Assembly (NCBI GenBank): GCA_910585625.1
Contig: CAJUFQ010000017.1
Span: 1 to 64,000 of the forward strand
Source of the DNA: an uncultured Lachnospiraceae bacterium
GTDB taxonomy: Bacteria; Bacillota; Clostridia; Lachnospirales; Lachnospiraceae
DNA length: 64,000 nt
Direction: 5' to 3'
This document shows positions 46,384-54,045 of this stretch, one piece after another. The notes below the pieces were generated by a model. It did not search any database. It was not told the DNA's origin and worked only from the letters and a program-made list of their open reading frames with translations. The translations under genes and the position numbers were made by a program. How positions within the stretch are numbered: position 1 is the stretch's first letter; each line of letters starts with the position of its first letter.

Positions 46384-47742
46384 TTACGCCTCCTCTGACA
46401 GCGCTGCTTTCATCATGATTGCGCACTCAATCCGCTTCTTCTGCAGTTCGCATCCGATGTCATAGGCGTCCGTAATGCTGCCATGGAAATTGTAAGAATT
46501 AGCAGCGCATCCGCCGCTGCAGTAGAACTTCGCAAAGCAATCCCTGCATTTCTCCTTGGCATATACATTGCAGGACTTAAACTCATCCCGGATTTGCGTA
46601 TTCTTTATGCCCTCCGTGACATTCCCCATAAGGAATGCCTCATTCCCAACGAATTGGTGGCAGGGATAGAAATCCCCCCAAGGCGTCACCGCCAGGTATT
46701 CCGTGCCGGATCCACAGCCCGACAGACGTTTTGCCACGCAGGGTCCTCCCTCTAAATCTATCATAAAATGAAAGAAATTAAAAGCATTTCCTTCTTTGCA
46801 GCGTTTTACCATCTCCACGGCCAGCCTGTCATATTCCTCAAACAGCCTGGGAAGGTCTTCCTCACGCAGCGCGTAGTCTTCCTCCGGCTGCGCCACCACC
46901 GGCTCTACAGAAATCTGCTTAAATCCCAAATCCGCCAGATGCAGCACATCCTCAGAAAAATCCAGGTTGTTGCGGGTGAACGTCCCCCTTACATAATATC
47001 TGTCCTGGTTCCTGCTCTCTGCGAGTTTCTGGAATTTGGGGACAATCAAATCATAACTGCCAGCCCCCTTGCGGAAAGGCCGCATCCTATCATTCACTTC
47101 TTTCCTTCCGTCAATGCTCAAGACAACATTTGCCATCTCACGGTTGGCAAACTCCATGACCTCATCGTCAAGCAGCACCCCATTCGTCGTCAGCGTAAAA
47201 CGGAATTTCTTATTATAAAGCCGCTCCTGCTCCCTTCCATAAGCTACCAGCTGCTTCACCACACCAAAATTCATCAGTGGTTCCCCGCCGAAGAAATCGA
47301 CTTCCAGATTCCGGCGGTTCCCGGAGTTGGCAATCAGAAAATCCAACGCCGCTTTGCCCACCTCAAAAGACATCAACGCCCTTCTTCCATGGTACTCGCC
47401 CTCTTCCGCAAAGCAATAGCGACAGGCAAGGTTGCAGTCATGGGCAATATGCAGGCACAACGCCTTGACAACCGTAGGCCTGTGCTTAAACTGCTCCATG
47501 TAACCCTCGTACTCATCCTCGGTAAACAGCCCGCCATTCTCCGCCAGCTCCCTGACTTCCTCATAGCTCTCCGCAATCTCCTGCTCCGGGTACGCAGCCC
47601 GCAGCTTTGCTACGATCTCTTCCTTGGTGTTTTGCTCAAACAGAGGAATCACATCATAGGTGACGTCATCCACCACATGCACTGCCCCGCTGTTCACATC
47701 CAAAACAAGGTTATAGCCGTTGTTCTTATACTGGTGAACCAC
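46384..47742 (-). CDS. scfB: SCIFF peptide maturase, radical SAM/SPASM thioether synthase
   Basis: 452 residues. An N-terminal peptide-recognition (PqqD-like) region (YNLVLDVNSGAVHVVDDVTYDV) precedes the radical SAM cluster CNLACRYCFAEEGEYHG (CxxxCxxC) near residue 105, the FFGGEPLMNF and LTTNGVLL barrel motifs, and a SPASM domain binding two auxiliary Fe-S clusters (CGSGTEYLAVTPWGDFYPCH, CNVYAKEKCRDCFAKFYCSGGC). The enzyme forms sulfur-to-alpha-carbon thioether bridges in the SCIFF peptide, whose gene (scfA) lies 106 bp upstream on the same strand. Length normal, all Cys motifs intact. Confidence 0.95.
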   Translation of the reverse strand: MVHQYKNNGYNLVLDVNSGAVHVVDDVTYDVIPLFEQNTKEEIVAKLRAAYPEQEIAESYEEVRELAENGGLFTEDEYEGYMEQFKHRPTVVKALCLHIAHDCNLACRYCFAEEGEYHGRRALMSFEVGKAALDFLIANSGNRRNLEVDFFGGEPLMNFGVVKQLVAYGREQERLYNKKFRFTLTTNGVLLDDEVMEFANREMANVVLSIDGRKEVNDRMRPFRKGAGSYDLIVPKFQKLAESRNQDRYYVRGTFTRNNLDFSEDVLHLADLGFKQISVEPVVAQPEEDYALREEDLPRLFEEYDRLAVEMVKRCKEGNAFNFFHFMIDLEGGPCVAKRLSGCGSGTEYLAVTPWGDFYPCHQFVGNEAFLMGNVTEGIKNTQIRDEFKSCNVYAKEKCRDCFAKFYCSGGCAANSYNFHGSITDAYDIGCELQKKRIECAIMMKAALSEEA

Positions 47743-47848
47743 GCTAATCCCTCTCTTTCTCCTGTCTCAAAATACTGCGATACATAACGCACAAATGACC
47801 GCTCGTCTGACGAACGGCCTGTGTCATGCTATCAATTATTGCCGGGAA

Positions 47849-47989
47849 TTATTTGTTCTCGCAGCTCTGGTTCCCTACCGTGCAGCTTGTCTTGCAGGCA
47901 GATTGGCAGGATGTCTGGCATTCTCCGCATCCGCCCTTTTTCACTGTGTTCTGTAACTTTTTTGTATTTAATGTCTTTACGTGTTTCAT
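47849..47989 (-). CDS. scfA: SCIFF precursor peptide (six Cys in forty-five residues)
   Basis: 46 residues, below usual gene-finder limits. ATG 47989 follows AAGGAAG; stop TAA at 47849-47851. It opens MKHVKTLNTKKLQNTVKKGG and has cysteines at 21, 24, 28, 32, 36 and 43, the exact spacing pattern of the SCIFF family, with Thr/Ser acceptors between them. It is the ribosomally made substrate of ScfB, which installs thioether bridges. One of the most conserved peptides of Clostridia; biological role still unknown. Promoter is immediately upstream at 48029-48056. Confidence 0.95.
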   Translation of the reverse strand: MKHVKTLNTKKLQNTVKKGGCGECQTSCQSACKTSCTVGNQSCENK

Positions 47990-48028
47990 AATAATTTCTT
48001 CCTTTCTTGAATCTTTGCGATTAGGGAC

Positions 48029-48056
48029 AGTATAACATACTTTCCCGCATATGCAA
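48029..48056 (-). promoter_or_regulatory. SigmaA-type promoter of scfA
   Basis: Minus strand TTGCAT (48056-48051), 16-bp spacer, TATACT (48034-48029), about 40 bases before the scfA start. Confidence 0.65.
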
Positions 48057-48065
48057 AGTATTTTT

Positions 48066-48827
48066 TTAATCCAGCCTGATGTCCAGCTCTACCGGACAGT
48101 GGTCGGAACCGAGAACCTCCGTGTGGATCTTTGCATCCTCCAGCCTGTCTTCCAGCTCCTCAGACACCACGAAATAATCGATACGCCATCCGGCATTTTT
48201 CTCCCTCGCCTTGAACCGGTAAGACCACCAGGAATAAATCTGCTCCGCGTCTGGATAGAAATAACGGAATGTATCGATATAGCCATGCGTGAGCATCTCA
48301 GAAAATTTCCCGCGCTCCTCATCCGTGAAGCCTGCATTCCTGCGGTTTGTCTTGGGGTTTTTCAAGTCAATTTCCTTATGCGCCACATTCAGGTCACCGC
48401 AGAAAACCACTGATTTCTTCTCTTTCAGCCCGTCCAGATAGGACAGAAACGCATCTTCCCACTCCATACGGTAGGTAAGCCTTGCAAGCTCGTTCTGGGA
48501 ATTAGGGGTATAGCACGTGACAAGGTAAAACCCTTCATATTCCAGCGTGATGACACGCCCCTCACGGTCATGCTCTTCCATCCCGATTCCATAATATACC
48601 GCTAACGGCTTATGCCTGGTAAAAATTGCCGTTCCGGAATAGCCTTTCTTCTCAGCATAGTTCCAATAACCGCCGTATCCTTCCGGCAGCTCCAGGGAAA
48701 TCTGCCCCTCCTGCAGCTTCGTCTCCTGCACGCAGAAGAAATCCGCGTCCGCCTCCCTGAAGAAATCCAGGAAGCCTTTCTGCACGCAGGCACGCAAGCC
48801 GTTCACATTCCATGAGATTAATTTCAT
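48066..48827 (-). CDS. xthA: Exodeoxyribonuclease III (AP endonuclease)
   Basis: 253 residues from ATG 48827 (GGAG upstream). MKLISWNVNGLRACVQKGF, VQETKLQEGQ (metal Glu), YNY-type substrate region, FCGDLNVAHKEIDLKNPKTN (catalytic Asp/Asn) and LGSDHCPVELDI (catalytic His) are the complete motif set of the ExoIII/APE family. It repairs abasic sites in DNA. The upstream in-frame ATG at 48866 has no ribosome site. Single gene with nothing functionally linked nearby. Confidence 0.95.
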   Translation of the reverse strand: MKLISWNVNGLRACVQKGFLDFFREADADFFCVQETKLQEGQISLELPEGYGGYWNYAEKKGYSGTAIFTRHKPLAVYYGIGMEEHDREGRVITLEYEGFYLVTCYTPNSQNELARLTYRMEWEDAFLSYLDGLKEKKSVVFCGDLNVAHKEIDLKNPKTNRRNAGFTDEERGKFSEMLTHGYIDTFRYFYPDAEQIYSWWSYRFKAREKNAGWRIDYFVVSEELEDRLEDAKIHTEVLGSDHCPVELDIRLD

Positions 48828-48918
48828 TCCACAAACGCTCCTTCTAAGAATTTTTCCGATACACAATCATCACCGCCAAAAACACAAACTTCATATCTCA
48901 TTGCAGCTGCGAAATGAA

Positions 48919-49350
48919 TCAGATCCTGTCGGGGTTCTCCCTTATAAAAATAAATTCCGCTACGGAACGGTCGAACGTCTTGATATGCCCAAACAGCCAG
49001 CCGACCACATTTTTCTTAACCATCTGGATAAACTGCTCGTTAGGACCTTCGTTCTCATCCAGGTAGTCATATAACCCCTGAATTGTTTTCTTAAACTCGT
49101 TGTGCTTCTCATGATGCTGCGCAAGCTCCGGATAGCCGACCTTCCGCTGAAGCTCTTCCTCTTCCCCAAAATGGAATTCCGTGTATTCATCCAGGTAATC
49201 CAGCATTTTAATAGCCTTTACCTTGCTGTCGCCTTCCTTGCAGGCATCGACGAATTTCTGGATGCGTTCTATGAGCTGCTTATGCTGCTCGTCAATCATG
49301 TCATTCCCGGTAATTAAATTGTCGTCAAAAGCAATCATTAATTCCTCCAT
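48919..49350 (-). CDS. Bacteriohemerythrin
   Basis: About 143 residues from ATG 49350 behind AAAGGAGGG. Di-iron ligands of the hemerythrin fold are seen in order: His in IDEQHKQLIERIQ, His/Glu in HFGEEEELQ, His-His in QHHEKHNEFK, and His/Asp in HIKTFDRSVAEF. Binds O2 reversibly; in anaerobes it is thought to scavenge or signal oxygen. Monocistronic. Confidence 0.93.
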   Translation of the reverse strand: MEELMIAFDDNLITGNDMIDEQHKQLIERIQKFVDACKEGDSKVKAIKMLDYLDEYTEFHFGEEEELQRKVGYPELAQHHEKHNEFKKTIQGLYDYLDENEGPNEQFIQMVKKNVVGWLFGHIKTFDRSVAEFIFIRENPDRI

Positions 49351-49633
49351 GATATTGCCCTCCTTTATTTGGTGTGATTTTGACTTCGCAACCATATTAT
49401 CACTTTACGATCCATTTATCAATCATTCTGTTAATTTTTTCAAAGCATCCGCCAGGCTTCCCCGCCACCTCCGCAAACTGCCGGTAGCTGACAGGCCATA
49501 TAGAAGGCCAATGGATGAAACGGTAAACCCAGGCAGAACTCCCCCTTGCCCGAAAAGCCCTGATTTGATAAAATAGCAATAAAGATTGATGCAGCACGCT
49601 TTATGAATGACACAAAAGAAAGAGGTGCAGAAC

Positions 49634-50086
49634 GTGGCTCGCGACCCCAAGCTCGTCTCTAAAAACATGAAATGCATCCGCGGCAAGGATACCTCCATTG
49701 AATTATGCCTGCGCAAAGCATTGTGGCACAGAGGATACCGTTACCGCAAAAATTACAAGGCGCTCCCCGGCTCCCCGGACATCGTGCTGACAAAATACAA
49801 GATTGCTATTTTCTGCGACAGTGAATTCTTCCATGGGAAAGATTGGGAAGTCCTGAAAGTACGCTTGGCGCAAGGGAACAACCCGGATTACTGGATTAAA
49901 AAAATTGAGCGCAACCGCAACAGGGACTGGGAAAACGACAAGAAGCTCCTCTTCCTCGGATACACGGTCATCCACTTTTGGGGCAAGGACATCCTTAAGC
50001 GCACGGACGAGTGCCTGCAGGTAATAGAAGAAGCCATCTGGGATGGTAAAATGGATTCCATGCCGGACAAGGATTTTGGACTCTGA
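49634..50086 (+). CDS. vsr: Very short patch repair endonuclease (Vsr family)
   Basis: 150 residues from GTG 49634 (AGAGGTG upstream); ATG 49607 nine codons earlier is the alternative but lacks a site. Motifs: MKCIRGKDTSIELCLRKALWHRGYRYRKN, catalytic-core PGSPDIVLTKYKIAIFCDSEFFHG (Asp, Asp/Glu and His of the PD-(D/E)xK-like centre) and LGYTVIHFWGKDIL. Vsr nicks beside T in T:G mismatches produced by deamination of 5-methylcytosine, and normally lies beside a DNA cytosine methyltransferase gene. None is in this window, so it is solitary here. Confidence 0.9.
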   Translation: MARDPKLVSKNMKCIRGKDTSIELCLRKALWHRGYRYRKNYKALPGSPDIVLTKYKIAIFCDSEFFHGKDWEVLKVRLAQGNNPDYWIKKIERNRNRDWENDKKLLFLGYTVIHFWGKDILKRTDECLQVIEEAIWDGKMDSMPDKDFGL

Positions 50087-50106
50087 AAAGGCGCAAAGCC
50101 TTTTCT
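50086..50106 (+). terminator. Short terminator of vsr
   Basis: AAAAGGC, GCAAA loop, GCCTTTT, then CT, right behind the vsr stop codon. Confidence 0.65.
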
Positions 50107-50144
50107 AACAGAGAAACAACGTGTACAAGGTCTTTTCTATAAAA

Positions 50145-50177
50145 TAAAAAAGCCTATATGCTTACAACATACAGACT
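50145..50177 (-). terminator. Terminator of the tRNA transcript
   Basis: Minus strand AGTCTGTATG pairs with CATATAGGCT (two G-U pairs), followed by TTTTTTATTTT. Confidence 0.85.
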
Positions 50178-50222
50178 CATGACAACATTCTACGATTCCC
50201 TACTACACAAGAAATTTCGGAG

Positions 50223-50296
50223 TAGCGGAAGAGGGATTTGAACCCCCGACACCACGGGTATGAACCGTGTGCTCTCGCCAACTGAGCTATTCCGCC
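50223..50296 (-). tRNA. tRNA-Met (CAT)
   Basis: 74 nt cloverleaf: acceptor GGCGGAA with TTCCGCT (one G-U), D-arm TAGCTCAGTTGGCGAGAGCA, anticodon stem CACGG/CCGTG with loop TTCATAC, T-arm GGGGGTTCAAATCCC (T-loop TTCAAAT). Anticodon CAT. No CCA encoded (CTC follows the discriminator A). Elongator Met is most likely; a modified Ile tRNA with CAT cannot be excluded from sequence alone. Confidence 0.93.
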
Positions 50297-50322
50297 ACAA
50301 TATCAAATAATGAAAAGATGAG

Positions 50323-50395
50323 TGGGACCTATAGGGCTCGAACCTATGACCCTCTGCTTGTAAGGCAGATGCTCTCCCAGCTGAGCTAAGATCCC
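50323..50395 (-). tRNA. tRNA-Val (TAC)
   Basis: 73 nt. Acceptor GGGATCT/AGGTCCC, D-arm TAGCTCAGCTGGGAGAGCA, anticodon loop TTACAAG between CTGCC and its partner, T-arm with GGTTCGAGCC. Anticodon TAC reads valine codons. Transcribed before tRNA-Met in one unit; CCA is not encoded. Confidence 0.95.
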
Positions 50396-50435
50396 ACATG
50401 CCTCGGTCAATAACCTAACAACCGACTGCTTGACT

Positions 50436-50465
50436 ATTATAATACCATTTCATGCCAAAAGTCAA
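50436..50465 (-). promoter_or_regulatory. Strong promoter of the tRNA-Val/tRNA-Met unit
   Basis: Minus strand consensus TTGACT (50465-50460), 18-bp spacer, perfect TATAAT (50441-50436), about 40 bases before tRNA-Val. Confidence 0.85.
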
Positions 50466-50492
50466 TACTTTTTTTCAAATTTTGTGTTTTTA

Positions 50493-50584
50493 TTGACTTT
50501 TCCCTCATTTGATGATACCATTTTGGTAAGTTGTTACAATAATCAGAGCAGCAACTCCTTCTGATTCAACAATCTTACCAAAAT
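50493..50584 (+). promoter_or_regulatory. Promoter and long inverted repeat controlling the alcohol dehydrogenase
   Basis: TTGACT at 50493-50498 and TACCAT at 50516-50521 (17-bp spacer) form a candidate promoter. An inverted repeat spans it: ATTTTGGTAAG-TTGTT (50520-50535) and AACAA-T-CTTACCAAAAT (50568-50584), 16 pairs with one bulge around 32 bases. The right arm ends just before TAGGAGG. It may be a pair of operator half-sites or a leader hairpin masking the ribosome site. The TTGTTA core hints at a redox regulator such as Rex, but the full Rex palindrome is not present. Confidence 0.55.
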
Positions 50585-50603
50585 ATAATTTTAGGAGGTT
50601 TTT

Positions 50604-51794
50604 ATGGCACGTTTTACATTACCAAGAGATTTATACCATGGGAAGGGTTCTTTGGAAGAGCTTAAGAATCTGAACGGAAAAAAAGCGATTATCGTAGTGG
50701 GCGGCGGCTCCATGAGACGCTTCGGCTTTCTTGACCGCGCAGTCGGTTATTTGCAAGAAGCCGGCATGGAAGTAGAATTGTTCGAGAATGTTGAGCCGGA
50801 TCCAAGTGTGGAGACTGTCATGAAGGGCGCGGCAAAAATGCGTGAGTTCGAGCCGGACTGGATTATTTCCATGGGAGGCGGCTCTCCTATCGACGCTGCC
50901 AAAGCGATGTGGGCATTTTATGAATATCCAGAGACAACGTTCGAAGATTTAATCACACCGTTTTCCTTCCCCACGCTGAGGACGAAAGCAAAATTCTGCG
51001 CAATCCCCTCCACGTCAGGGACTGCTACGGAAGTGACGGCATTTTCCGTAATCACAGATTATCAGAAAGGCATCAAATACCCGCTGGCTGATTTCAATAT
51101 CACCCCGGACGTTGCCATTGTCGATCCTGCGCTGGCTGAGACGATGCCGAAGAAACTGACGGCGCATACCGGGATGGACGCCATGACACATGCTATCGAA
51201 GCCTATGTGTCTACGCTCCATTGCGACTACACCGACCCATTGGCATTACATGCCATCAAGATGATACATAACGACTTAAAAGCCTCCTTTGACGGGGATA
51301 TGGATGCACGTGACCGTATGCACAATGCACAGTGCCTCGCCGGCATGGCATTTTCCAACGCTTTGCTTGGAATCGTCCACTCCATGGCTCATAAGACCGG
51401 AGCAGCCTACAGCGGCGGGCATATCGTCCATGGATGCGCAAATGCCATGTACCTTCCTAAGGTAATCAAATACAATGCCAAGAATGCGGAAGCTGCCGCA
51501 CGTTATGCTGAAATTGCTTCTTTCATCGGCTTGGCAGGCGATTCCACCGACGCGCTGGTTGACGCTCTGATTGCGGAACTGAAGTCTATGAACGCTTCCC
51601 TGGAAATTCCAAGCTGCATCAAAGATTACGAAGGAGGCATCATTGACGAGAAGGAATTCATGGATAAGCTGCCGGAAGTTGCAAAGCTGGCAATCTCTGA
51701 CGCCTGCACCGGCTCTAACCCAAGAATCCCGACTCCGGAAGAGATGGAGAAGCTGTTAAAAGCATGTTTCTACGATGAGGAAATCGATTTCTAA
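50604..51794 (+). CDS. Iron-containing alcohol dehydrogenase
   Basis: 396 residues, group III alcohol dehydrogenase. NAD(P) region IVVGGGSMRRFGFLD and MGGGSPIDAAKAMW; PSTSGTATEVTAFSVITD; metal ligands Asp in PDVAIVDPAL and His in GMDAMTHAIEAYVS, HSMAHKTGAAYSGGHIVHG. The set matches butanol/1,3-propanediol-type dehydrogenases, which reduce aldehydes at the end of fermentation. AGGAGG before ATG 50604. Monocistronic with a marked upstream inverted repeat and a strong terminator, as expected for a redox-controlled fermentation gene (inference). Substrate not determinable. Confidence 0.93.
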   Translation: MARFTLPRDLYHGKGSLEELKNLNGKKAIIVVGGGSMRRFGFLDRAVGYLQEAGMEVELFENVEPDPSVETVMKGAAKMREFEPDWIISMGGGSPIDAAKAMWAFYEYPETTFEDLITPFSFPTLRTKAKFCAIPSTSGTATEVTAFSVITDYQKGIKYPLADFNITPDVAIVDPALAETMPKKLTAHTGMDAMTHAIEAYVSTLHCDYTDPLALHAIKMIHNDLKASFDGDMDARDRMHNAQCLAGMAFSNALLGIVHSMAHKTGAAYSGGHIVHGCANAMYLPKVIKYNAKNAEAAARYAEIASFIGLAGDSTDALVDALIAELKSMNASLEIPSCIKDYEGGIIDEKEFMDKLPEVAKLAISDACTGSNPRIPTPEEMEKLLKACFYDEEIDF

Positions 51795-51812
51795 GTTTAG
51801 GACGCTGCACAA

Positions 51813-51857
51813 GGAAACTGGCACAGGGAGCAAATACTGCCCCTTGTGCCAGTTTCC
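51813..51857 (+). terminator. Terminator of the alcohol dehydrogenase gene
   Basis: GGAAACTGGCACA pairs with TGTGCCAGTTTCC (51813-51825 and 51845-51857), followed by ACTTTGTT. Confidence 0.85.
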
Positions 51858-51864
51858 ACTTTGT

Positions 51865-51937
51865 TCTCTTATGGGAAAGACCTTGCCACGCTAAAGCGTG
51901 AAAGCGTCTTCCTATAAGAGAGAAAATAATATGCGCA
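51865..51937 (-). repeat. Dispersed palindromic intergenic repeat, copy A
   Basis: Read on the minus strand, GTGCGCATATTATTTT, then CTTATAGGAAGAC, CTTTCACGCTTTAGCGTGGCAAG and a complementary closing arm. The same block occurs at 60206-60276 on the plus strand with few changes. Nested stem: an outer ~13 bp arm (imperfect in this copy) and an inner CACGC-TTTA-GCGTG. Lies just behind the alcohol dehydrogenase terminator, next to the mtnN stop. Confidence 0.85.
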
Positions 51938-51952
51938 CTTTGTTCTGGAATC

Positions 51953-52654
51953 TTAGATTTCCGGCAGCATATGCTCCACCAAAGCGGCGGAATGCGCTGC
52001 CGCCGCTCTCTCAAACGTGGGGTAATCCATCTCTGCGCTGTCGTCTGCCTTATCAGAAATAGCGCGGATGATTACAAACGGCACATGGTTCAGGTAGGCG
52101 GCATGGGCTATAGACGCGCCTTCCATCTCCACGCAGAATCCCTGGAAATTCTTGATGATGCTGTCCTTGACTTGCCTGTCGCTGACGAACTGGTCGCCGC
52201 TGACTATCCTTCCTTCGTACACCTTGATGTCTGGGTTTACCCTGCGGCAGACCGAAGCCGCCAGCTCAGCCAGATGCTTGTCCGCCGGGAAAGCCAGGCG
52301 TCCCATCTGCGGAACCTCGCCCAAGGGGTATCCGAATACCCGCACGTCCACGTCATGATGCAGCGCGTCGGAAGAAACTACTATGTCCCCGATATTAATC
52401 TCGTTTTTCAGCGAGCCGGCTACCCCGGTATTGATGATATGGCTCACCTGGAAGGTATCGCAGAGTATCTGCGCGCAGACTGCGGCATTTACCTTGCCGA
52501 TTCCGCTTTGCACGATTACGGCTTCCGTACCGTTGAGCGTCCCTTCCAGAAACTTCATGGATGCTTTTTCTTCTGTGCGGCGGACAGACATTTTTCCTTT
52601 CAATGCTTCGACTTCCAGCTCCATCGCGCCGATAATCCCTATCTTCTTCATCAT
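51953..52654 (-). CDS. mtnN: 5'-methylthioadenosine/S-adenosylhomocysteine nucleosidase
   Basis: 233 residues from ATG 52654 (ATG 52651 equally possible). IGIIGAMELEVEALK, IINTGVAGSLKNEINIGDIVV, VSGDQFVSD, and the substrate motif GFCVEMEGASIAHAAY, with catalytic Asp in IRAISDKADDSAEMDY. It splits S-adenosylhomocysteine to adenine and S-ribosylhomocysteine, the substrate of LuxS, encoded about 115 bp upstream on the same strand. Both form the activated methyl cycle and make autoinducer-2 precursor. Confidence 0.95.
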   Translation of the reverse strand: MMKKIGIIGAMELEVEALKGKMSVRRTEEKASMKFLEGTLNGTEAVIVQSGIGKVNAAVCAQILCDTFQVSHIINTGVAGSLKNEINIGDIVVSSDALHHDVDVRVFGYPLGEVPQMGRLAFPADKHLAELAASVCRRVNPDIKVYEGRIVSGDQFVSDRQVKDSIIKNFQGFCVEMEGASIAHAAYLNHVPFVIIRAISDKADDSAEMDYPTFERAAAAHSAALVEHMLPEI

Positions 52655-52697
52655 TCCCACCTAGCCTCAGGGCCTATCATTGCCCTATGCCGAGGCT

Positions 52698-52726
52698 CAG
52701 GCATACTTGACGGAAACGTATGCCTG
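52698..52726 (-). other. Hairpin between luxS and mtnN
   Basis: CAGGCATAC pairs with GTATGCCTG around 11 bases. It is followed by a second, longer pairing AGCCTC/TGAGGCT, without a U tract. It may be an mRNA processing or stability element between the two genes. Confidence 0.4.
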
Positions 52727-52770
52727 CATTTATCCTTTCTTCGTTTTTTCCCTATCCTTATCTTAAAATC

Positions 52771-53250
52771 CTATTCCGGATATACCAGATGCTCCTCGTC
52801 GATCTTGTATAAGGTCTGCTTGAGGTATCGGTCGGCAAGGTAATTCGCCATGCCAAGATTCATGTCCAGGTAATTCCCGCAGTCTTTGGGGCTTGCGCCT
52901 GGCACTTCCCCCTTGAAATCACGGATGAACTCATACAGCTCCGTGACCAGCTTCACGATATCCTTCGATTCATAATCGCCGGCCAGCAGCAGATAAAATC
53001 CTGTCCTGCAGCCCATCGGCCCAAAGTAAATGGTCTTATCCCCATACTGCGGGTCGTTGCGCAGATAAGTCGCCGCCAGATGCTCAATCGTATGCACTTC
53101 CGCTGTATTCATTACCGGCTCATCGTTGGGCGACGTCATGCGCAGATCGAAAGTGGTAATGACCTCCTGCCCCACGTGATCCTTCCGCGACACATAAACC
53201 CCCGGTTCCAGTTTGATATGGTCGATTGTAAAACTTGTAATTTTCTCCAT
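52771..53250 (-). CDS. luxS: S-ribosylhomocysteine lyase (autoinducer-2 synthase)
   Basis: 159 residues. The metal site HTIEHLAATYLRND (His-x3-His) near 54-58 and the third ligand region SPKDCGNYLD near the end are present, with GPMGCRTGFYLLLAGD including the catalytic Cys. It converts S-ribosylhomocysteine to homocysteine and DPD, the precursor of autoinducer-2. Length exact for LuxS. Upstream of mtnN in one unit. A hairpin separates the two genes. Confidence 0.96.
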   Translation of the reverse strand: MEKITSFTIDHIKLEPGVYVSRKDHVGQEVITTFDLRMTSPNDEPVMNTAEVHTIEHLAATYLRNDPQYGDKTIYFGPMGCRTGFYLLLAGDYESKDIVKLVTELYEFIRDFKGEVPGASPKDCGNYLDMNLGMANYLADRYLKQTLYKIDEEHLVYPE

Positions 53251-53378
53251 GTTCCTCTCTCCTTCCTGTTATGCTGCAACGCCAAGCCCTGACACCGCTT
53301 GGCCCATTTTCCCTATACCGCTATCTGCCCCTTGAAACTTCGTCCTATCAGGAATGCCGCTGCATGGCGCTCAGGCAA

Positions 53379-54029
53379 TCACGGCATGATTTCACGGAAA
53401 ACCGCCTCTGCCACCTCTGGAAGCTGCGGCAATTTCTCAATAAAAGGCGCCTGCGCCTCCACGGCGCCATATCCGGTCTTTGCATGAATGAAGGGAAGAC
53501 CGGCCTTTGTGGCGGCAAGGTAATCTCCCTGGGTATCGCCGACATAGACGGCAGAATCCAGATGATTGCGCTCCGTTACCAGACGGATATTGTAACCTTT
53601 TTCCCTGCCAGTCCCGCCAAAGCTCTCAAAATCGTCAAAATAACCGCCAAGCTTATGGTATTCGAGGAACGACTCAATATACCCCACCTGGCAGTTGCTG
53701 ACGATATACAAGTGATACCCCAGTTCTTGTAATTTCCGAAGAGTCGCTTCCAGCCCTTCCAGAAGCTTGCCTCCATGTTGGCGGATATACGCATTCTCCT
53801 CCTCACAGCAGTGTTCCAACAACTCCAAACGTGTTTTGCTGTCATACTCCTTAAAGAAAATATCTGCTATCTCGGTCATGCTTTTCCCCATGACGCTCTG
53901 AATCATCTCCGTAGTAATCTCGATTTCTGCATCGGAATGCTTTTTTATTGCTTCCTGCCAGGAGACCGCAACCTCCTCGGAAGAGTCCCATAAGGTTCCA
54001 TCCAAATCAAACAATATTCCTTTTTTCAT
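53379..54029 (-). CDS. HAD-superfamily phosphatase (phosphoglycolate-phosphatase-like)
   Basis: 216 residues from ATG 54029 behind AAAAGGAGAAG. Motif I DLDGTLWDSS, a helical cap (~15-85), motif II IVSNCQ, motif III region, and motif IV VYVGDTQGDYLAATKAG: a complete C1-cap HAD hydrolase. Relatives act on phosphoglycolate or sugar phosphates; the substrate cannot be assigned. Sits 16 bases downstream of a metallophosphoesterase gene on the same strand. Confidence 0.88.
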   Translation of the reverse strand: MKKGILFDLDGTLWDSSEEVAVSWQEAIKKHSDAEIEITTEMIQSVMGKSMTEIADIFFKEYDSKTRLELLEHCCEEENAYIRQHGGKLLEGLEATLRKLQELGYHLYIVSNCQVGYIESFLEYHKLGGYFDDFESFGGTGREKGYNIRLVTERNHLDSAVYVGDTQGDYLAATKAGLPFIHAKTGYGAVEAQAPFIEKLPQLPEVAEAVFREIMP

Positions 54030-54045
54030 AATAAACTTCTCCTTT

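Noticed and set aside
46768..47787. 339-residue plus-strand frame opposite scfB
   Set aside because: Shadow of a gene with intact radical SAM and SPASM motifs; low-complexity composition.
50520..50584. Canonical Rex operator
   Set aside because: The TTGTTA half-site occurs but the spaced TTAACAA partner does not; kept only as an unassigned inverted repeat.
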